From: Farysia itapuensis
Taxonomy: Eukaryota > Basidiomycota > Ustilaginomycetes > Ustilaginales > Ustilaginaceae
Direction of reading: 5' to 3'
DNA: 64,000 nt
NCBI GenBank assembly: GCA_023212645.1
Contig: JALBYC010000015.1
Location: 124,001 to 188,000, forward strand
Shown piece after piece: positions 1 to 10,366 of this stretch. The first letter of the stretch is position 1, and each line of letters starts with the position of its first letter. Both the position numbers and the translations under genes were made by a program. The notes beneath the pieces were generated by a model that was not told the DNA's origin, ran no database searches, and saw only the letters and a program-made list of their open reading frames with translations.

Positions 1-2237
1 ACCGGCTGGTCCAATTGGGCCGCCATGAGAGCACGGAAGCGTGAGCCAGGCTCATCGAGCTCTTCGAAGGTACCTTGTTCGACAATCTTGCCGTTCTCGA
101 GTACCTGAATGTTGTTGGCACTCTTAATAGTGGAAAGACGATGCGCTACGATCCAGACAGTGATGTTGCCCTGACGAATGATGTGCTGAATCGCGCTATT
201 GACGGTGGACTCTGACGCAGAGTCCAACGCACTCGTCGCTTCGTCGAGTAGCAAGATCGAAGGCTGGCGTACTAACGCTCGCGCGATCGCAATTCGTTGT
301 CGCTGGCCTCCCGAAAGCTGACGAGATCCAATGACAGTATCAATTCCACGAGGCAAATTTGCAATAAAGGACTCGCAGCCTGCCATTCGGGCTGCTTCCT
401 GCACTTGCTCTCGCGTAGCCCCGTCGGTTCCGTACTTGATGTTGTCCTCAATGGAACCATCGAACAGTACGGGTTCTTGCGGCACGAATGCCAGCTGCTT
501 ACGAACACTTTCAGGTGTGAAGCTTGCCAGATCCTTGCCTGCAATCGTAATGCGTCCCTGGTTGGGATCGTAGAAGCGCAAAAGGAGAGAGTGAACGGAT
601 GACTTGCCAGCTCCAGAACCACCCACTAAGGCGTACGATTGGCCTGGTTCAATATCCAGCGTCACCCCGCGTAGAATGGGCTGATTCGGGCGCGAGGGGT
701 AGCTGAAGTGAACGTTCTCGAATCGAATTGGGAGTTGGGCTGGACCAGACAAAGTCGACGCTGCCGCTGTCGATCCTGGCGAGGAGAGACGCAAAGTCTC
801 CCCCTTGCCGAGAGCGATGCTGGATTCGCGGTCGATGAGCTCAAATACTCGCGCTCCTGCGCCGAGCCCTTTCATGAGCGAGGCAAAGAAGGACGTCAGA
901 CTGACCATGCCGCCACCCAGGTAAGCAGTGTACATGAGCAAGGATGTGAGATCACCGACCGAGATCTCTCCTCTACTGACCAGATGTCCTCCGTACGTCA
1001 AAAGCGTCAGAATGGCACAATTACCAACGAATCCTGTCCCAGCATAGAAGAAGCCCGAGGCATAAGCCTCCTTCGTCTGCAGCTCGACGATAGCACCAAT
1101 CTTGCTGTCGAAGCGGCGTGACTCTTGACGTTGGGTGTTGAAGGCAGTGAGTGTGCGGAAAGCGGGCGGGGAAAGACGTTCTTCGGCAAGTCGAGTCATG
1201 TGGCCAATAGCTTCCTGCGTCTTGTGTGTCAGTTCGCGCAAGTATCGTCCGTAGAAAACAGCGCCAATGGCGGCCGGTGGCACGACCGTCATCATGAGCA
1301 GGGTGAGCTTGGAGGAGATGAGGAACATGGCTGTACCGGCAAACAGTACCGTCACCCCGGCACGCAGACCGTCTCCAATGTCCGAGGTGAGAGACTCTCC
1401 AACAATGTTGGTGTCAACGCTCAGACGACTGACTACGTCACCGGCTCCCTTGTCCGCCAATTCGACATCTTGACGAAGCGCTGAGCGGTAGGCCTGGCTT
1501 CGAATACCTTGTACGACACGAACACCGGACAATTCGAGAAGGATGTTGCTACCCGCTTTGGCGCCTGCACCGAGCGCAAAGATGAGCAGCATCAGAGCAG
1601 CGATCGATCCAAAAGAGAGGCCGAAAATGGCATTCTGACCGGATGTGAAGAAGTCGATCAATCGTCCGATGGCGAAGGGAACAGTGAGAGTGATGCATGA
1701 AGAGACAAGCAGCAAGGCTAGCGCTATAGCAATATTCTTCTTTTGCGGCATCGCCAGAGAGAACAGTCGAGATAGATCGGGGAAGGTAGTAGGCGCTGGT
1801 GAGGCGCCGTCCTTTGATTTCGGGGCCGACTTAGACAATTGCGCCTGAAGCGCTTTCTTGATCCTATCAGATAGTCGAGATGCGAGAGAGGAGCTTGAGG
1901 AAGCTTTGACCTCGGTAGAAGCGGCGGGAGGAGACGCATTCAGCGAATTTGTCGCAGCGGATGACACCTGCGGCTCCTCTTTAGTTGTCGTTGCAGAAGA
2001 ACTGGCAGAGCGTAACGGCCGGTTCAGTCGAAGTGATTCAACGATGGAGATTCTCGCTTGTGCTGGTTGGGAAGCTCGGAACGCAGAAGTTGGCACGAAA
2101 GAAGGGGCATTCGTGCTGAGCGAGCGTATCAAAGATTGGTGAATCGGTTGTGGTTTGGAGACGAAGCCGCCGACGAGGTGAGCAACGTCAACCCGACGGC
2201 TGCAAGCACGCAGACCGACGGTGCCCAAGGACCACAT
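1..2237 (-). CDS. MDL1: Mitochondrial ABC half-transporter (Mdl1/ABCB10 type), C-terminus cut by window edge
   Basis: Reading the minus strand from the ATG at 2235-2237 gives an uninterrupted frame to base 1, about 745 residues without a stop. The first ~130 residues are Arg/Ser/Ala-rich and fit a mitochondrial targeting sequence. A membrane domain of about six helices follows, then a nucleotide-binding domain with Walker A (GGSGAGKSS), ABC signature (LSGGQ), Walker B (ILLLDEATSALD) and H-loop (AHRLST). One membrane domain plus one ATPase domain makes it a half-size transporter that should work as a homodimer in the inner mitochondrial membrane. Known family roles are peptide export from the matrix (yeast Mdl1) and heme-related or oxidative-stress functions (ABCB10). 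Mdl1 and Mdl2 cannot be separated here. The start is the only in-frame ATG downstream of a stop at 2379-2381. Confidence 0.85.
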   Translation of the reverse strand, partial: MWSLGTVGLRACSRRVDVAHLVGGFVSKPQPIHQSLIRSLSTNAPSFVPTSAFRASQPAQARISIVESLRLNRPLRSASSSATTTKEEPQVSSAATNSLNASPPAASTEVKASSSSSLASRLSDRIKKALQAQLSKSAPKSKDGASPAPTTFPDLSRLFSLAMPQKKNIAIALALLLVSSCITLTVPFAIGRLIDFFTSGQNAIFGLSFGSIAALMLLIFALGAGAKAGSNILLELSGVRVVQGIRSQAYRSALRQDVELADKGAGDVVSRLSVDTNIVGESLTSDIGDGLRAGVTVLFAGTAMFLISSKLTLLMMTVVPPAAIGAVFYGRYLRELTHKTQEAIGHMTRLAEERLSPPAFRTLTAFNTQRQESRRFDSKIGAIVELQTKEAYASGFFYAGTGFVGNCAILTLLTYGGHLVSRGEISVGDLTSLLMYTAYLGGGMVSLTSFFASLMKGLGAGARVFELIDRESSIALGKGETLRLSSPGSTAAASTLSGPAQLPIRFENVHFSYPSRPNQPILRGVTLDIEPGQSYALVGGSGAGKSSVHSLLLRFYDPNQGRITIAGKDLASFTPESVRKQLAFVPQEPVLFDGSIEDNIKYGTDGATREQVQEAARMAGCESFIANLPRGIDTVIGSRQLSGGQRQRIAIARALVRQPSILLLDEATSALDSASESTVNSAIQHIIRQGNITVWIVAHRLSTIKSANNIQVLENGKIVEQGTFEELDEPGSRFRALMAAQLDQP

Positions 2238-2687
2238 TGTGCCGCCTCGGATGCGTCCAGACCAAGTTCGAGAGAGAGTATCAATAGAACAGATAGCTGG
2301 TCTACGGATGTGCAAGCATCTACAGATCAAGACAGTACGGGCATATCGATGGAGGTGGAGCTATTGCAGATTCCCACGTCAATGATTCTTCCTTCGAGCT
2401 TCGACCCTTCCACCTTCCACTTCGGCCACTTTGCACTTTGTCATCCGATATTCGAGGTCTAACAACGACCACAAAATCGAAAGTCGAAAATTATGGGATG
2501 GAGGCAAAGGCGGAACGGAACGTACTTTGACACGACCTGCTAACTTATATACGAGGAACTTGGAACGGCCGTCGGATGATCCGCTATCGCTAAATTGTGA
2601 CTTCCCACGGACAAAAGTGCGCAGTCGAAGGCTTGGCATTTAATCTAGCTTCCGCCAATCTGGTGTTACAAAGGAGGGACTGGGACG
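2238..2687. other. Intergenic region upstream of the ABC transporter gene
   Basis: About 450 bp between the ABC transporter start and the stop of the next minus-strand gene. It should carry the transporter's promoter and the 3' flank of the CLASP-like gene. Only short open frames occur and none resembles a known protein. No RNA gene or repeat was seen. Confidence 0.5.
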
Positions 2688-4346
2688 CTATGGCTTCAGA
2701 CGTCTTTTGGTAGCGGCAGCAGCCGCAGAAGCGGAGGCTGGAGTGTGCGTGGATGCTTTAGACAGACTTGCAGATGGTTTGCGTGCCGCATTGATGGCTA
2801 ATATGGGTGGTGGCTTGTTGAGAGACTTCTCCACCAGTACGACAGAGGGCATGCTGCAGCTCCGTTCTTTGGTGGAGCCGGGCAGGAAATGCGAGTTGAT
2901 ATCGTGGATCGATTTTGTTCGATGCAGCGGAGCGAGTACTGCTCGTTGCTGTTGATGCTTCTCGTTGGGCGCTGAGGTGTTTGTCCTAGTCTCGGACTTG
3001 TTAGAAGGCAGGAGAGTCCGCACTTTGGCACTTGATGGGGCAACGGTGCCCGTTTCTGAAGAGGTAGAAGATGAGGACGAAGAGGGCGGGATGCCGTCTA
3101 AGCTTGGCTTGCGCTTCAGACTCTTTTGACTGGTGCTCTTTGCTGCTGGAGTAGCACTGCTGCTTGAGGTGGCTATGGGCGTGGAAGCATCAAGGGAGAC
3201 GACACGGCGTGCCGCTGGCGTTGAAGTGGTCTCGGTCGAGCGGGCAAGTCGCGCCGTCCTAGCTGCTGCAATTTGTTCGGCAAAAAGTCCCTTGCGCTTA
3301 CCGCTCGGCGGTGCTGGGTCAGACATCGCCCAGGTCTCGGATCGTGACCTGCTTGCTAGCATTGGTGGTCTTCCTGCCTCGTCTCCCACCGACAGCGTGT
3401 CTGCCACGGACGGCTTCTTCGCCGTCATCGGCCTGGAATGAGTCGGCGAAGTGGACTGAGTGTTGTGTTGGACTGTCGCGTCCACGACACGTACAGATTT
3501 GACCGACTTGGGCTGGCCACTTGCCTGTCTGTGTGTCGGAGTAGGTAGTACCGGAGAGGATGGTTCAGCCTTGGCTGGCTCTTGTCCCTGCACGACGAGC
3601 GACCCAGTCTTGGGCAGAGCTAGATATCGACGGATCGTCGGCGTCAATGGCTTGGTAAACACCTCCACCCGTTCTGGCCAGAGGCCTACGTAGAGTTCAA
3701 ACATCTTTTTAGTCGCCTGGCGAACTTCTGAATTAGAGTCGGTCGCTGCATGTCGGATCACTGCTTCGATGTCAGATGTGCGCTTTGACAATTTGTCTGT
3801 TTCAGGACCAGAGGAGCTTGTAGCTTGTACAAGGATGAGGACGAAAGTGGTGGCTGCTACTACGCGCAGACCCTGGCCTTTATCGCGGATAGCTTCGCGT
3901 AGAAAGGGTATGACGCTGGCAGAGAGTTTGCAGTGTCGTATGATGAGATGCAGCGATTTTTCCGCTCGTTTGACCGCCACTTTGTTCGTGCGCGCACATA
4001 TCAGGAGCAGAGTTGGAACGAACACGGACACGAGTGGCTCAAACCGATCCGCCAGTCGTGGAGCGACCGAGTTGATCAGGTCTCCCGCCGTACCCGACAA
4101 TTTTGTCCGTTCGGACAATAGAGACGTGTTGATAGCGCCTGAAAGCTGCTTGATCTGGTGAACGAATTCGTCTGTGAACTTGAAGGCTCCTCCGCGTGTC
4201 AGCGCCTGAAGTCTACCTAGAGCCCTTTCGATTCTCTGCCATGTATGCTCTGTTTCGACCAAGCTCAGATCCCCCTGCAATTCCAGGCAGTGCTCTTGCA
4301 ATCCCTGCACTGAATGCACATCAATCCTCGTCGCCGGTGGGACCAT
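2688..4346 (-). CDS. CLASP N-terminal (TOG) domain protein
   Basis: The 552-residue product starts at an ATG (4344-4346). Residues ~25-200 form a helical repeat region resembling the CLASP N-terminal domain, a TOG/ARM-type fold that binds tubulin: an opening such as EHTWQRIERALGRLQALTRG, then amphipathic helices. Fungal relatives are Stu1 and Cls1, which stabilise spindle and interphase microtubules. From ~residue 230 the protein is Ser/Thr/Pro-rich with scattered basic patches (for example KRKPSLDG) and ends in TKRRLKP, which fits a disordered microtubule-binding tail. Classical CLASPs exceed 1000 residues and carry several TOG domains, so this short single-domain form is either reduced or a separate paralogue. 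No intron is needed. Confidence 0.7.
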   Translation of the reverse strand: MVPPATRIDVHSVQGLQEHCLELQGDLSLVETEHTWQRIERALGRLQALTRGGAFKFTDEFVHQIKQLSGAINTSLLSERTKLSGTAGDLINSVAPRLADRFEPLVSVFVPTLLLICARTNKVAVKRAEKSLHLIIRHCKLSASVIPFLREAIRDKGQGLRVVAATTFVLILVQATSSSGPETDKLSKRTSDIEAVIRHAATDSNSEVRQATKKMFELYVGLWPERVEVFTKPLTPTIRRYLALPKTGSLVVQGQEPAKAEPSSPVLPTPTHRQASGQPKSVKSVRVVDATVQHNTQSTSPTHSRPMTAKKPSVADTLSVGDEAGRPPMLASRSRSETWAMSDPAPPSGKRKGLFAEQIAAARTARLARSTETTSTPAARRVVSLDASTPIATSSSSATPAAKSTSQKSLKRKPSLDGIPPSSSSSSTSSETGTVAPSSAKVRTLLPSNKSETRTNTSAPNEKHQQQRAVLAPLHRTKSIHDINSHFLPGSTKERSCSMPSVVLVEKSLNKPPPILAINAARKPSASLSKASTHTPASASAAAAATKRRLKP

Positions 4347-4542
4347 GTTTGCTCGACAACCCAGCGCTGAGCAAGATCCACGGCTATCGTTGGAATGTGG
4401 ATGGTGGTTGTTATTAATTTCTACCGCTCGAATAGGTCAGGTCCACAAAATTGCAGTAACGCGTCCGATATCAAGTCACGTGCGTCCCGTTTCGCACCTT
4501 TTCAATTCCTGTTTGGCTGCTATTGATGTATATGGTAACGCA

Positions 4543-7500
4543 CTAAAACTCGCGCTTCGTCCTTTGATCCCCACTTGGCTGTCGCAGAGGCATACGGAAG
4601 CCCTCGCGGAACAAATTGAGACTTTTGCGTCCGAAACTGGCGGCGCCTCCGCTAACATCTCGTCCACGGAAACTTCCACCCTGGGACCGGTCGGCTTTCG
4701 CTTCTTGATCGAAGCGGTTGAATTCGGCTTCGTATCCAGGTTCTACTTCCATCTCGTCGTCCTCCTCCTCGTCCACTTCATCCTCATCTTCCATAGCGCT
4801 CAATCGAGCGCTTCGACTGACGTTCATGGATCGTCGTCCGTCCATAAATTGAAGCCTTGAGGACATACCGAACGCGCTTTGGCTGCGGGCAGGCTGAACC
4901 TCGTCAGCAGGGGAGGAGACCACCCTTGATCGTCCTAGCTGCATGCTTGGTCGAGACAGTCCAAGGCCAGAGAAGCTCTTGCGACCTTTCAGACGCGGCG
5001 CATTCCCCACGTTATCGCGAGGATCCGCAGAGCCACCCTGGGCCGCTGAAAGCTTGGACTCGGCTACAACAGAGTCTCGTTTCTTACGACCGAACGGCAA
5101 TCGCAGGAATCGACTCATCTTGCCCCTTTCGCTGTTTTCGTCAGCACCTCTCGCCACTGCGGAAGACTCTGCGTCTGTGTTTTGACCGACATCGGCCTGA
5201 GGATACGCTGATCGCGGGAAATCCTGCATGTCTCTGGTTTCATCGACATTTACCAGACTTGGAGAGTTGAGCCCATCGGGTCGACGAGGGTTCCTAGGTG
5301 GCCTTCGCGGGCCGTTGTTAGCACCCGAAAGATCGTCTGAAGGTAGATTGATAGAGACCTGCGATCCAGAGTACTGCATCGACGTGAATCCAATCGCAGA
5401 TCGCGATGGCAGCTGCATACTCTTGCGCTCCCGAATGTCGAGAGGTAGGACTCTGCCAGATGCAGCTGTTGCGGATGAGTTCGGGGACAGATGCATCGAC
5501 GACATCGATTCAGCTATTGAGTAACGTTTGTCGCCCTGCTGACCGTTTGTCCCAATGGCCGACCTCTCAAACCCTTGTGGCATAGGAGGTAGCTCCTTAC
5601 GCAACGCAGACTGGCTTGGCCGGTTCATAAGCTGACTCGGCGACTTCTCGTCTCGACTCTTGTCAAGGGGCGTCTGCGGAGGACTGTGGAGGTCCGAGCC
5701 CGCCTCTCCGGCAATGTCGGCAATTGGCTGTAGCGATGACTGGCGCAAGTCCTTGTTACTAGCAAAGCTCGAGATCCGCCAGCTACGATCTTCCGTGCCG
5801 CTCCGAGTATTTGATTGGTATGGAGCAGTAGCCTGGGTGTGAGAAGAAGGTGAATTGAGGTACTTTTGGACCAGGGGACTGGTTGGTTTGCGAGTACGAG
5901 TAGCCTCGTAGGTGGTCGGAGATCCAGACTGGAACGGACCCAGATCCAAGCTACTTTGACTTGTCATGCCTGGTGGATGCTGGAAAAGTGACAATTCGGG
6001 GATTTGAGATCGCGATCGGCCGTCAGTGTCCCGCTCGGCGTCGTTTTTGGGACTAAAGAGGGACGAGGTCGATTTGCGTGCCTTGGCGAGCGCGCCCTCC
6101 AACATTGTCATGTTGGGAGGCGGCACTAGGTCCATGGACCGGTCAGCACTCAACGAGTTTTGACGTCGTCGCGGACTGACGGAGGCATCAGATCTCTTGC
6201 TCGGATTTCGACTAGCCATGCTTCCGTTCACATCTGCGTCCTGACCCAACGAATTGTCCCTGTTATTCCCGGTAAACTTAGAGAAGAGACCACGGAAGCC
6301 CTTCTTCTTCTGCTTTACACTTTCATCGCGGTCAGCATCCAGGATGGGAGGCCGTGCTTCCTGTGGGTTAACATACCCGTCGCCAGAAACCATCCGCGAT
6401 CGCTCCGCGATAGTTGTACTTTGAGGAGACGATTCGCCATCCCCCGGAAAGCCATAGTACGGTCGCTGCATTGTGCCTGGACTCTCGACTGCAAGTGGAG
6501 TGCCCGGGACGAAACCATTCTGGTTCAAACGATGCTCGACGCGGTCTTCCTGAGCAACATGCATGTCAACCATGGACCCACTGTGCATGAAAGATAGTTG
6601 AGACGTTCCTGATCTGTTGGCATACCGCGCGGGAGTGGGAGGGGATGTAGTGTTGAAAGATCTCGATGGAGGCAACAAGCTGTCTGAGGGACTCGAGGGA
6701 TACACGCCAGACGAATTCCTGCTCTCCGCAGCGGCGCGAAGGTCCTGAATACTCGCCGCTCTAGCGGATTGCAAAGATCCGGCTGCACCTCGACGGTTGT
6801 TTGACATAGACAGAGACGGGACAGAAGGGACTGCATTGTTGGCAGACACATAATCATCGTCCGATGGCTGCGGCAACTTCGTCTGGAGCGGCGGAAGGGA
6901 GGTACCCGAATTCTTCAAAATACTTTGAGGCAGAATGCCGGCAGACGAATTTTGCGTCAACCTGTTCCGAGCTGCTTGTACGGATGCATTGTTCGCCGTA
7001 ATGTCGTTGTTTGCCGACACCATGGACGGAGTCACTGCGCTCGCTGGCACACGACGTGGTGGCATACTAGAAGCATCGCGGACCGGTGGTACCGGAGCAG
7101 CCATGGCTGCATCCGTATCGAGGAGTGGTCCGGATTCGGCAGATACAGTGCGAATGCCTGCACCGAGCCGTTGTTTCTCTGCGTCGGCGCGGATTCTTCG
7201 TTGCTCCATGGCGATGTACTTTGCCTGAATCGCTAAGAACGTCTGCAGAGTGCGCCACCTGAAGGAGGATGCGGGTGGATTCATTTGGGTATGCAGCTTC
7301 AGACGGTCTGCGGTAAGAGGATCGCCTTTGCCGATCTTCTTGTGGGAACGGCGAGTACTTCTCGAGTCACGATGACTTCCAATACTTCCTTCGCGCCCGG
7401 CAGATTCGCCGTTGGCTTTGGCGAGTTCCTCTTCGTTTTCAAGGCGGACGGCCTCTTCAAAGTCCTTGTCGCTCTCTCGCTCCCAGATGCCTGGACCCAG

Positions 7501-9870
7501 AACTCGAATATCGATCATGTCTTCATCTCGCATCATGCACTCGAGGCAGACTTCGGGATCGTTAAGGCTCTTGCGCACCCCGTCTGGACCAATGAGTCCG
7601 GAAGGGAGTCCATCTGGTCGGTGCTGCAGTTCAAACGGTGCCACTAGACTGCGTTGAGCCATCAGTCCAGGATACTGGCGAACACCAGGCTTCTGTGCAC
7701 CCGTGGCGGGTGAGGCAAAAACCGGATAAGGACCGTTGCTGCCGCTGGAAGTCACATTGGCTGCAGCCATGGCAGCACTGAAAGCACCGACGCTCCTACG
7801 CTGTTCCCTCGCCTGGAGTTTCTGTAGTTGCTGAGTGGTGACAGTGGTACTAGGACCAGAATCTGCCTCGGGTCCCGAGGACTGGTTGAGACGGTTGTCC
7901 TTCCCTGCGGAAGACATTTGGAGGCCTTTTGTCAAGTTGGTCACATTTTCAGCGGGTACGAGCTGTAGAGGTTTGAGCTGATTCTTCAAGGCGTCAGCCT
8001 TGCCCTTCTTTGTGTCCATTAAACTTTCCCGCTTCTGCTTGCGCTTCATCTGCCGCCTTTCCCACTCGGCTCTGGCTTCGACTTCCCCATCAGGCGGAGG
8101 ACTGGCCTCACGCGAAGGCGTGTCAAGACTGTGCGTATCGAGATCGTCCGCATTGGCCTCCTCTGGAGTAATTGGCCGCGGTTGGGCTAGTGCAGTAGAG
8201 GTCAGAAGGCTTGCATTGGACTTGCGACGTCCTCGCTCGAGCACTGCGAGCAATGGTGTTTCCGTCTTCGTCGCGGCTTCCGTTGTGGTGGCAGTGGGAT
8301 CTCGCGACTGTTCCGCGGTGTTCTGGACCTGAGCTTGCAAGTGTGCAAGACCAGCGGCTTTTTGAGCAGGACTTATGTTGGCTAGTGGCTTCTTGCGAAG
8401 GTCAGAAACAGGTTTCTGATCTGTGTAGTCTAGCATCATCGGCTGTGGCTCATTTGCGTAGAGATTTGCTTGTTGCGGAAGCGGCTGCGGTGCAAATTTG
8501 TTGACAAACAAATTTGGTGGCGCAAAACTAGGGGCTACCGAGCTCGATGGCCCGTTGGCCTGTGCAGAGACGCTGTTCGTCTGCTTTGGCGGAAGCGGTG
8601 GAAGCGGAGACTCTGATGTGTTCGCAGGCAGCATGTTTGCAGGGGATGCATTCAGGTCTCCAGACTCTGTTTCGACCTTTGGCAAGGCAGGTTGTGCCTT
8701 GCTGACCAAATGATTGGGCGCCAAGGTCGGTCCTGCATGCGTTTCCTGATCAGAGGGAGCTCGGATGGTATTTGGCGACAAAGCTGAGAACTCATTGGAC
8801 GGTGGCACCACGATTGCCCCCCTTGTGTTGATGGGTGGAAGGTCGGGCAATTTCGTCGATGTAGCGGGAAGAAGCTGAGGTTCTATCGCTTGCGGCTGCT
8901 GGGTCGAGGGAGACATACTTGCAGAGACAGGTTGGGACCGAGTGGAAGGAAGGATTCGACTCGAGGAGGCGGATGTGCTTGGTTGCTCGGATGACTCTGC
9001 CCAAAAGGAACCTGGAAGTGCTCCAGGTACAGTGCGATCTCCAGATACCGAGCCAGAGCTGGCACTGTGGCTGTCACGCCATGGCTGTTGTGCAGAAGGA
9101 GCTGGTGGCCAGGACTGAAGATCGTGACTGTCCTGAAAATGGTCTTCGTGGTCCACTGTTCTTGCGTCGTCTCCGCTAACGAAGCCGCCGCTGATGGCAG
9201 TCTCAAAGGATAGCATGGAGGCACGCTTGGACGGTGGATTGCTGGCGCTTCTGCCAGCACCCTCGGGCAGCCAATGAGAGCCGCTGAGGTGACTGAGAGC
9301 GGTGCCAGGTCGACTAGATGCTTCCGACTGAAGTGCCTCTATTGGCTGCGTATAGGCATCGGCAGAGGAGAAGGGACGATGAATTGGCGCGATTGGACGG
9401 TCCCAATTAGTTGCGCTGACCGTCTGAGCTCTGCTTGTATGTGGCGATGCTCGAGAAGCAGGGTATGTGTTGGAGGATGCTGAGACGAGAGAGTTTCCGT
9501 TGGTTGTGCTCTTTGTAGTGCGGGGCAGTTCCTGAGCGATGGCTGCTGGACTTGGAGCGGTCGCGGCATCCTTACGAGACACTTTGGGGGCGACGATTTC
9601 GGAGATACTGTATGGAGCCGGCGTGAGCTCCTTTAAAGAGCCGGCAGAGCCTACGGAAGTGCGTCTGGCATGGGCGGATAGGGGCACATCGCGTACCTTG
9701 GGAGACCTGGATGCTGGAGAAGCTGAGGAGGAAAACGGCAGGGCGTCTCGAGAGCCAGAAGCCATGTGAAGATCAAAGCCATCGTCAAAGTTGAACTTGG
9801 ACCATGCTGGCCTGCGCTCGTTACTGGAATCCGACAGCCTCTTGGGCGAAGGCGGCGAAGCTCCATTCAT
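4543..9870 (-). CDS. Large conserved fungal protein of unknown function (1775 residues)
   Basis: One uninterrupted minus-strand frame. The longest version opens at a GTG; the first ATG (9868-9870, MNGASPPSPKRL) is taken as the start. Most of the protein is low-complexity Ser/Pro/Asn/Gln-rich sequence. A compact central block at residues ~770-900 looks folded: a CxxC segment (EVCLECMMRDEDMID), an acidic helix, then a basic helical segment (SFRWRTLQTFLAIQAKYIA). I believe similar blocks occur in other fungal proteins but cannot name a function. The C-terminal part has Lys/Arg-rich islands with Ser (GRKKRDSV), an acidic run at about 1690-1710 (DEDEVDEEEDDEMEVEPG) and a short basic tail. A disordered scaffold or polarity protein is possible but unproven. 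Confidence 0.75.
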   Translation of the reverse strand: MNGASPPSPKRLSDSSNERRPAWSKFNFDDGFDLHMASGSRDALPFSSSASPASRSPKVRDVPLSAHARRTSVGSAGSLKELTPAPYSISEIVAPKVSRKDAATAPSPAAIAQELPRTTKSTTNGNSLVSASSNTYPASRASPHTSRAQTVSATNWDRPIAPIHRPFSSADAYTQPIEALQSEASSRPGTALSHLSGSHWLPEGAGRSASNPPSKRASMLSFETAISGGFVSGDDARTVDHEDHFQDSHDLQSWPPAPSAQQPWRDSHSASSGSVSGDRTVPGALPGSFWAESSEQPSTSASSSRILPSTRSQPVSASMSPSTQQPQAIEPQLLPATSTKLPDLPPINTRGAIVVPPSNEFSALSPNTIRAPSDQETHAGPTLAPNHLVSKAQPALPKVETESGDLNASPANMLPANTSESPLPPLPPKQTNSVSAQANGPSSSVAPSFAPPNLFVNKFAPQPLPQQANLYANEPQPMMLDYTDQKPVSDLRKKPLANISPAQKAAGLAHLQAQVQNTAEQSRDPTATTTEAATKTETPLLAVLERGRRKSNASLLTSTALAQPRPITPEEANADDLDTHSLDTPSREASPPPDGEVEARAEWERRQMKRKQKRESLMDTKKGKADALKNQLKPLQLVPAENVTNLTKGLQMSSAGKDNRLNQSSGPEADSGPSTTVTTQQLQKLQAREQRRSVGAFSAAMAAANVTSSGSNGPYPVFASPATGAQKPGVRQYPGLMAQRSLVAPFELQHRPDGLPSGLIGPDGVRKSLNDPEVCLECMMRDEDMIDIRVLGPGIWERESDKDFEEAVRLENEEELAKANGESAGREGSIGSHRDSRSTRRSHKKIGKGDPLTADRLKLHTQMNPPASSFRWRTLQTFLAIQAKYIAMEQRRIRADAEKQRLGAGIRTVSAESGPLLDTDAAMAAPVPPVRDASSMPPRRVPASAVTPSMVSANNDITANNASVQAARNRLTQNSSAGILPQSILKNSGTSLPPLQTKLPQPSDDDYVSANNAVPSVPSLSMSNNRRGAAGSLQSARAASIQDLRAAAESRNSSGVYPSSPSDSLLPPSRSFNTTSPPTPARYANRSGTSQLSFMHSGSMVDMHVAQEDRVEHRLNQNGFVPGTPLAVESPGTMQRPYYGFPGDGESSPQSTTIAERSRMVSGDGYVNPQEARPPILDADRDESVKQKKKGFRGLFSKFTGNNRDNSLGQDADVNGSMASRNPSKRSDASVSPRRRQNSLSADRSMDLVPPPNMTMLEGALAKARKSTSSLFSPKNDAERDTDGRSRSQIPELSLFQHPPGMTSQSSLDLGPFQSGSPTTYEATRTRKPTSPLVQKYLNSPSSHTQATAPYQSNTRSGTEDRSWRISSFASNKDLRQSSLQPIADIAGEAGSDLHSPPQTPLDKSRDEKSPSQLMNRPSQSALRKELPPMPQGFERSAIGTNGQQGDKRYSIAESMSSMHLSPNSSATAASGRVLPLDIRERKSMQLPSRSAIGFTSMQYSGSQVSINLPSDDLSGANNGPRRPPRNPRRPDGLNSPSLVNVDETRDMQDFPRSAYPQADVGQNTDAESSAVARGADENSERGKMSRFLRLPFGRKKRDSVVAESKLSAAQGGSADPRDNVGNAPRLKGRKSFSGLGLSRPSMQLGRSRVVSSPADEVQPARSQSAFGMSSRLQFMDGRRSMNVSRSARLSAMEDEDEVDEEEDDEMEVEPGYEAEFNRFDQEAKADRSQGGSFRGRDVSGGAASFGRKSLNLFREGFRMPLRQPSGDQRTKREF

Positions 9871-10366
9871 GGTTTCGAAGCGCACAAAGAGGTAGGTATA
9901 GACGAGCGCTTAACAGGGGCTGATCATGGCAAACAAGCGCACAAGCTGATTGTATGTGGGGGAGAGAGTTCCAGAAGGTGATCCGCCGATGCAATGGAGA
10001 GGAGAGAGAGGAGGGGTAGGAGCCGCAGATGCAGCAGATGGTAATGAATGGAGACGTGTGGGACTGACGGCTGACAGGAATCACAATTTGAATTGGAATT
10101 GGCCGTTGGCTGCCGTCACAATCACGATGCAGGCTCTTTTTCGCCGCCAAATCGCCTTACTCGAGATACTGTGTCTGCTGTTGGGCGTAGCGACAAGCGA
10201 GGCAGGTTTGACTTGACTTGGCCGTTTACCGCTCACGGACCGCAATGAATTTCAGGCAAATTCCACTCTATTTTCAGCCTTTCTCGCTTCGGCGCATCCC
10301 TCTCAAACTCATGCCATTCCGATTCTCACACTCTAACATGATGGTATGCAAACATCGCTGTGCGTA
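9871..10366. other. Intergenic region: promoter of the 1775-residue gene and 3' flank of the barrel protein
   Basis: About 500 bp between two minus-strand genes. It includes purine-rich plus-strand sequence (GGAGAGAGAGGAGGGG near 10000), which is pyrimidine-rich on the coding strand as in many fungal leaders. No GTAAGT donor for a leader intron was found on the minus strand. No further gene was seen. Confidence 0.45.
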
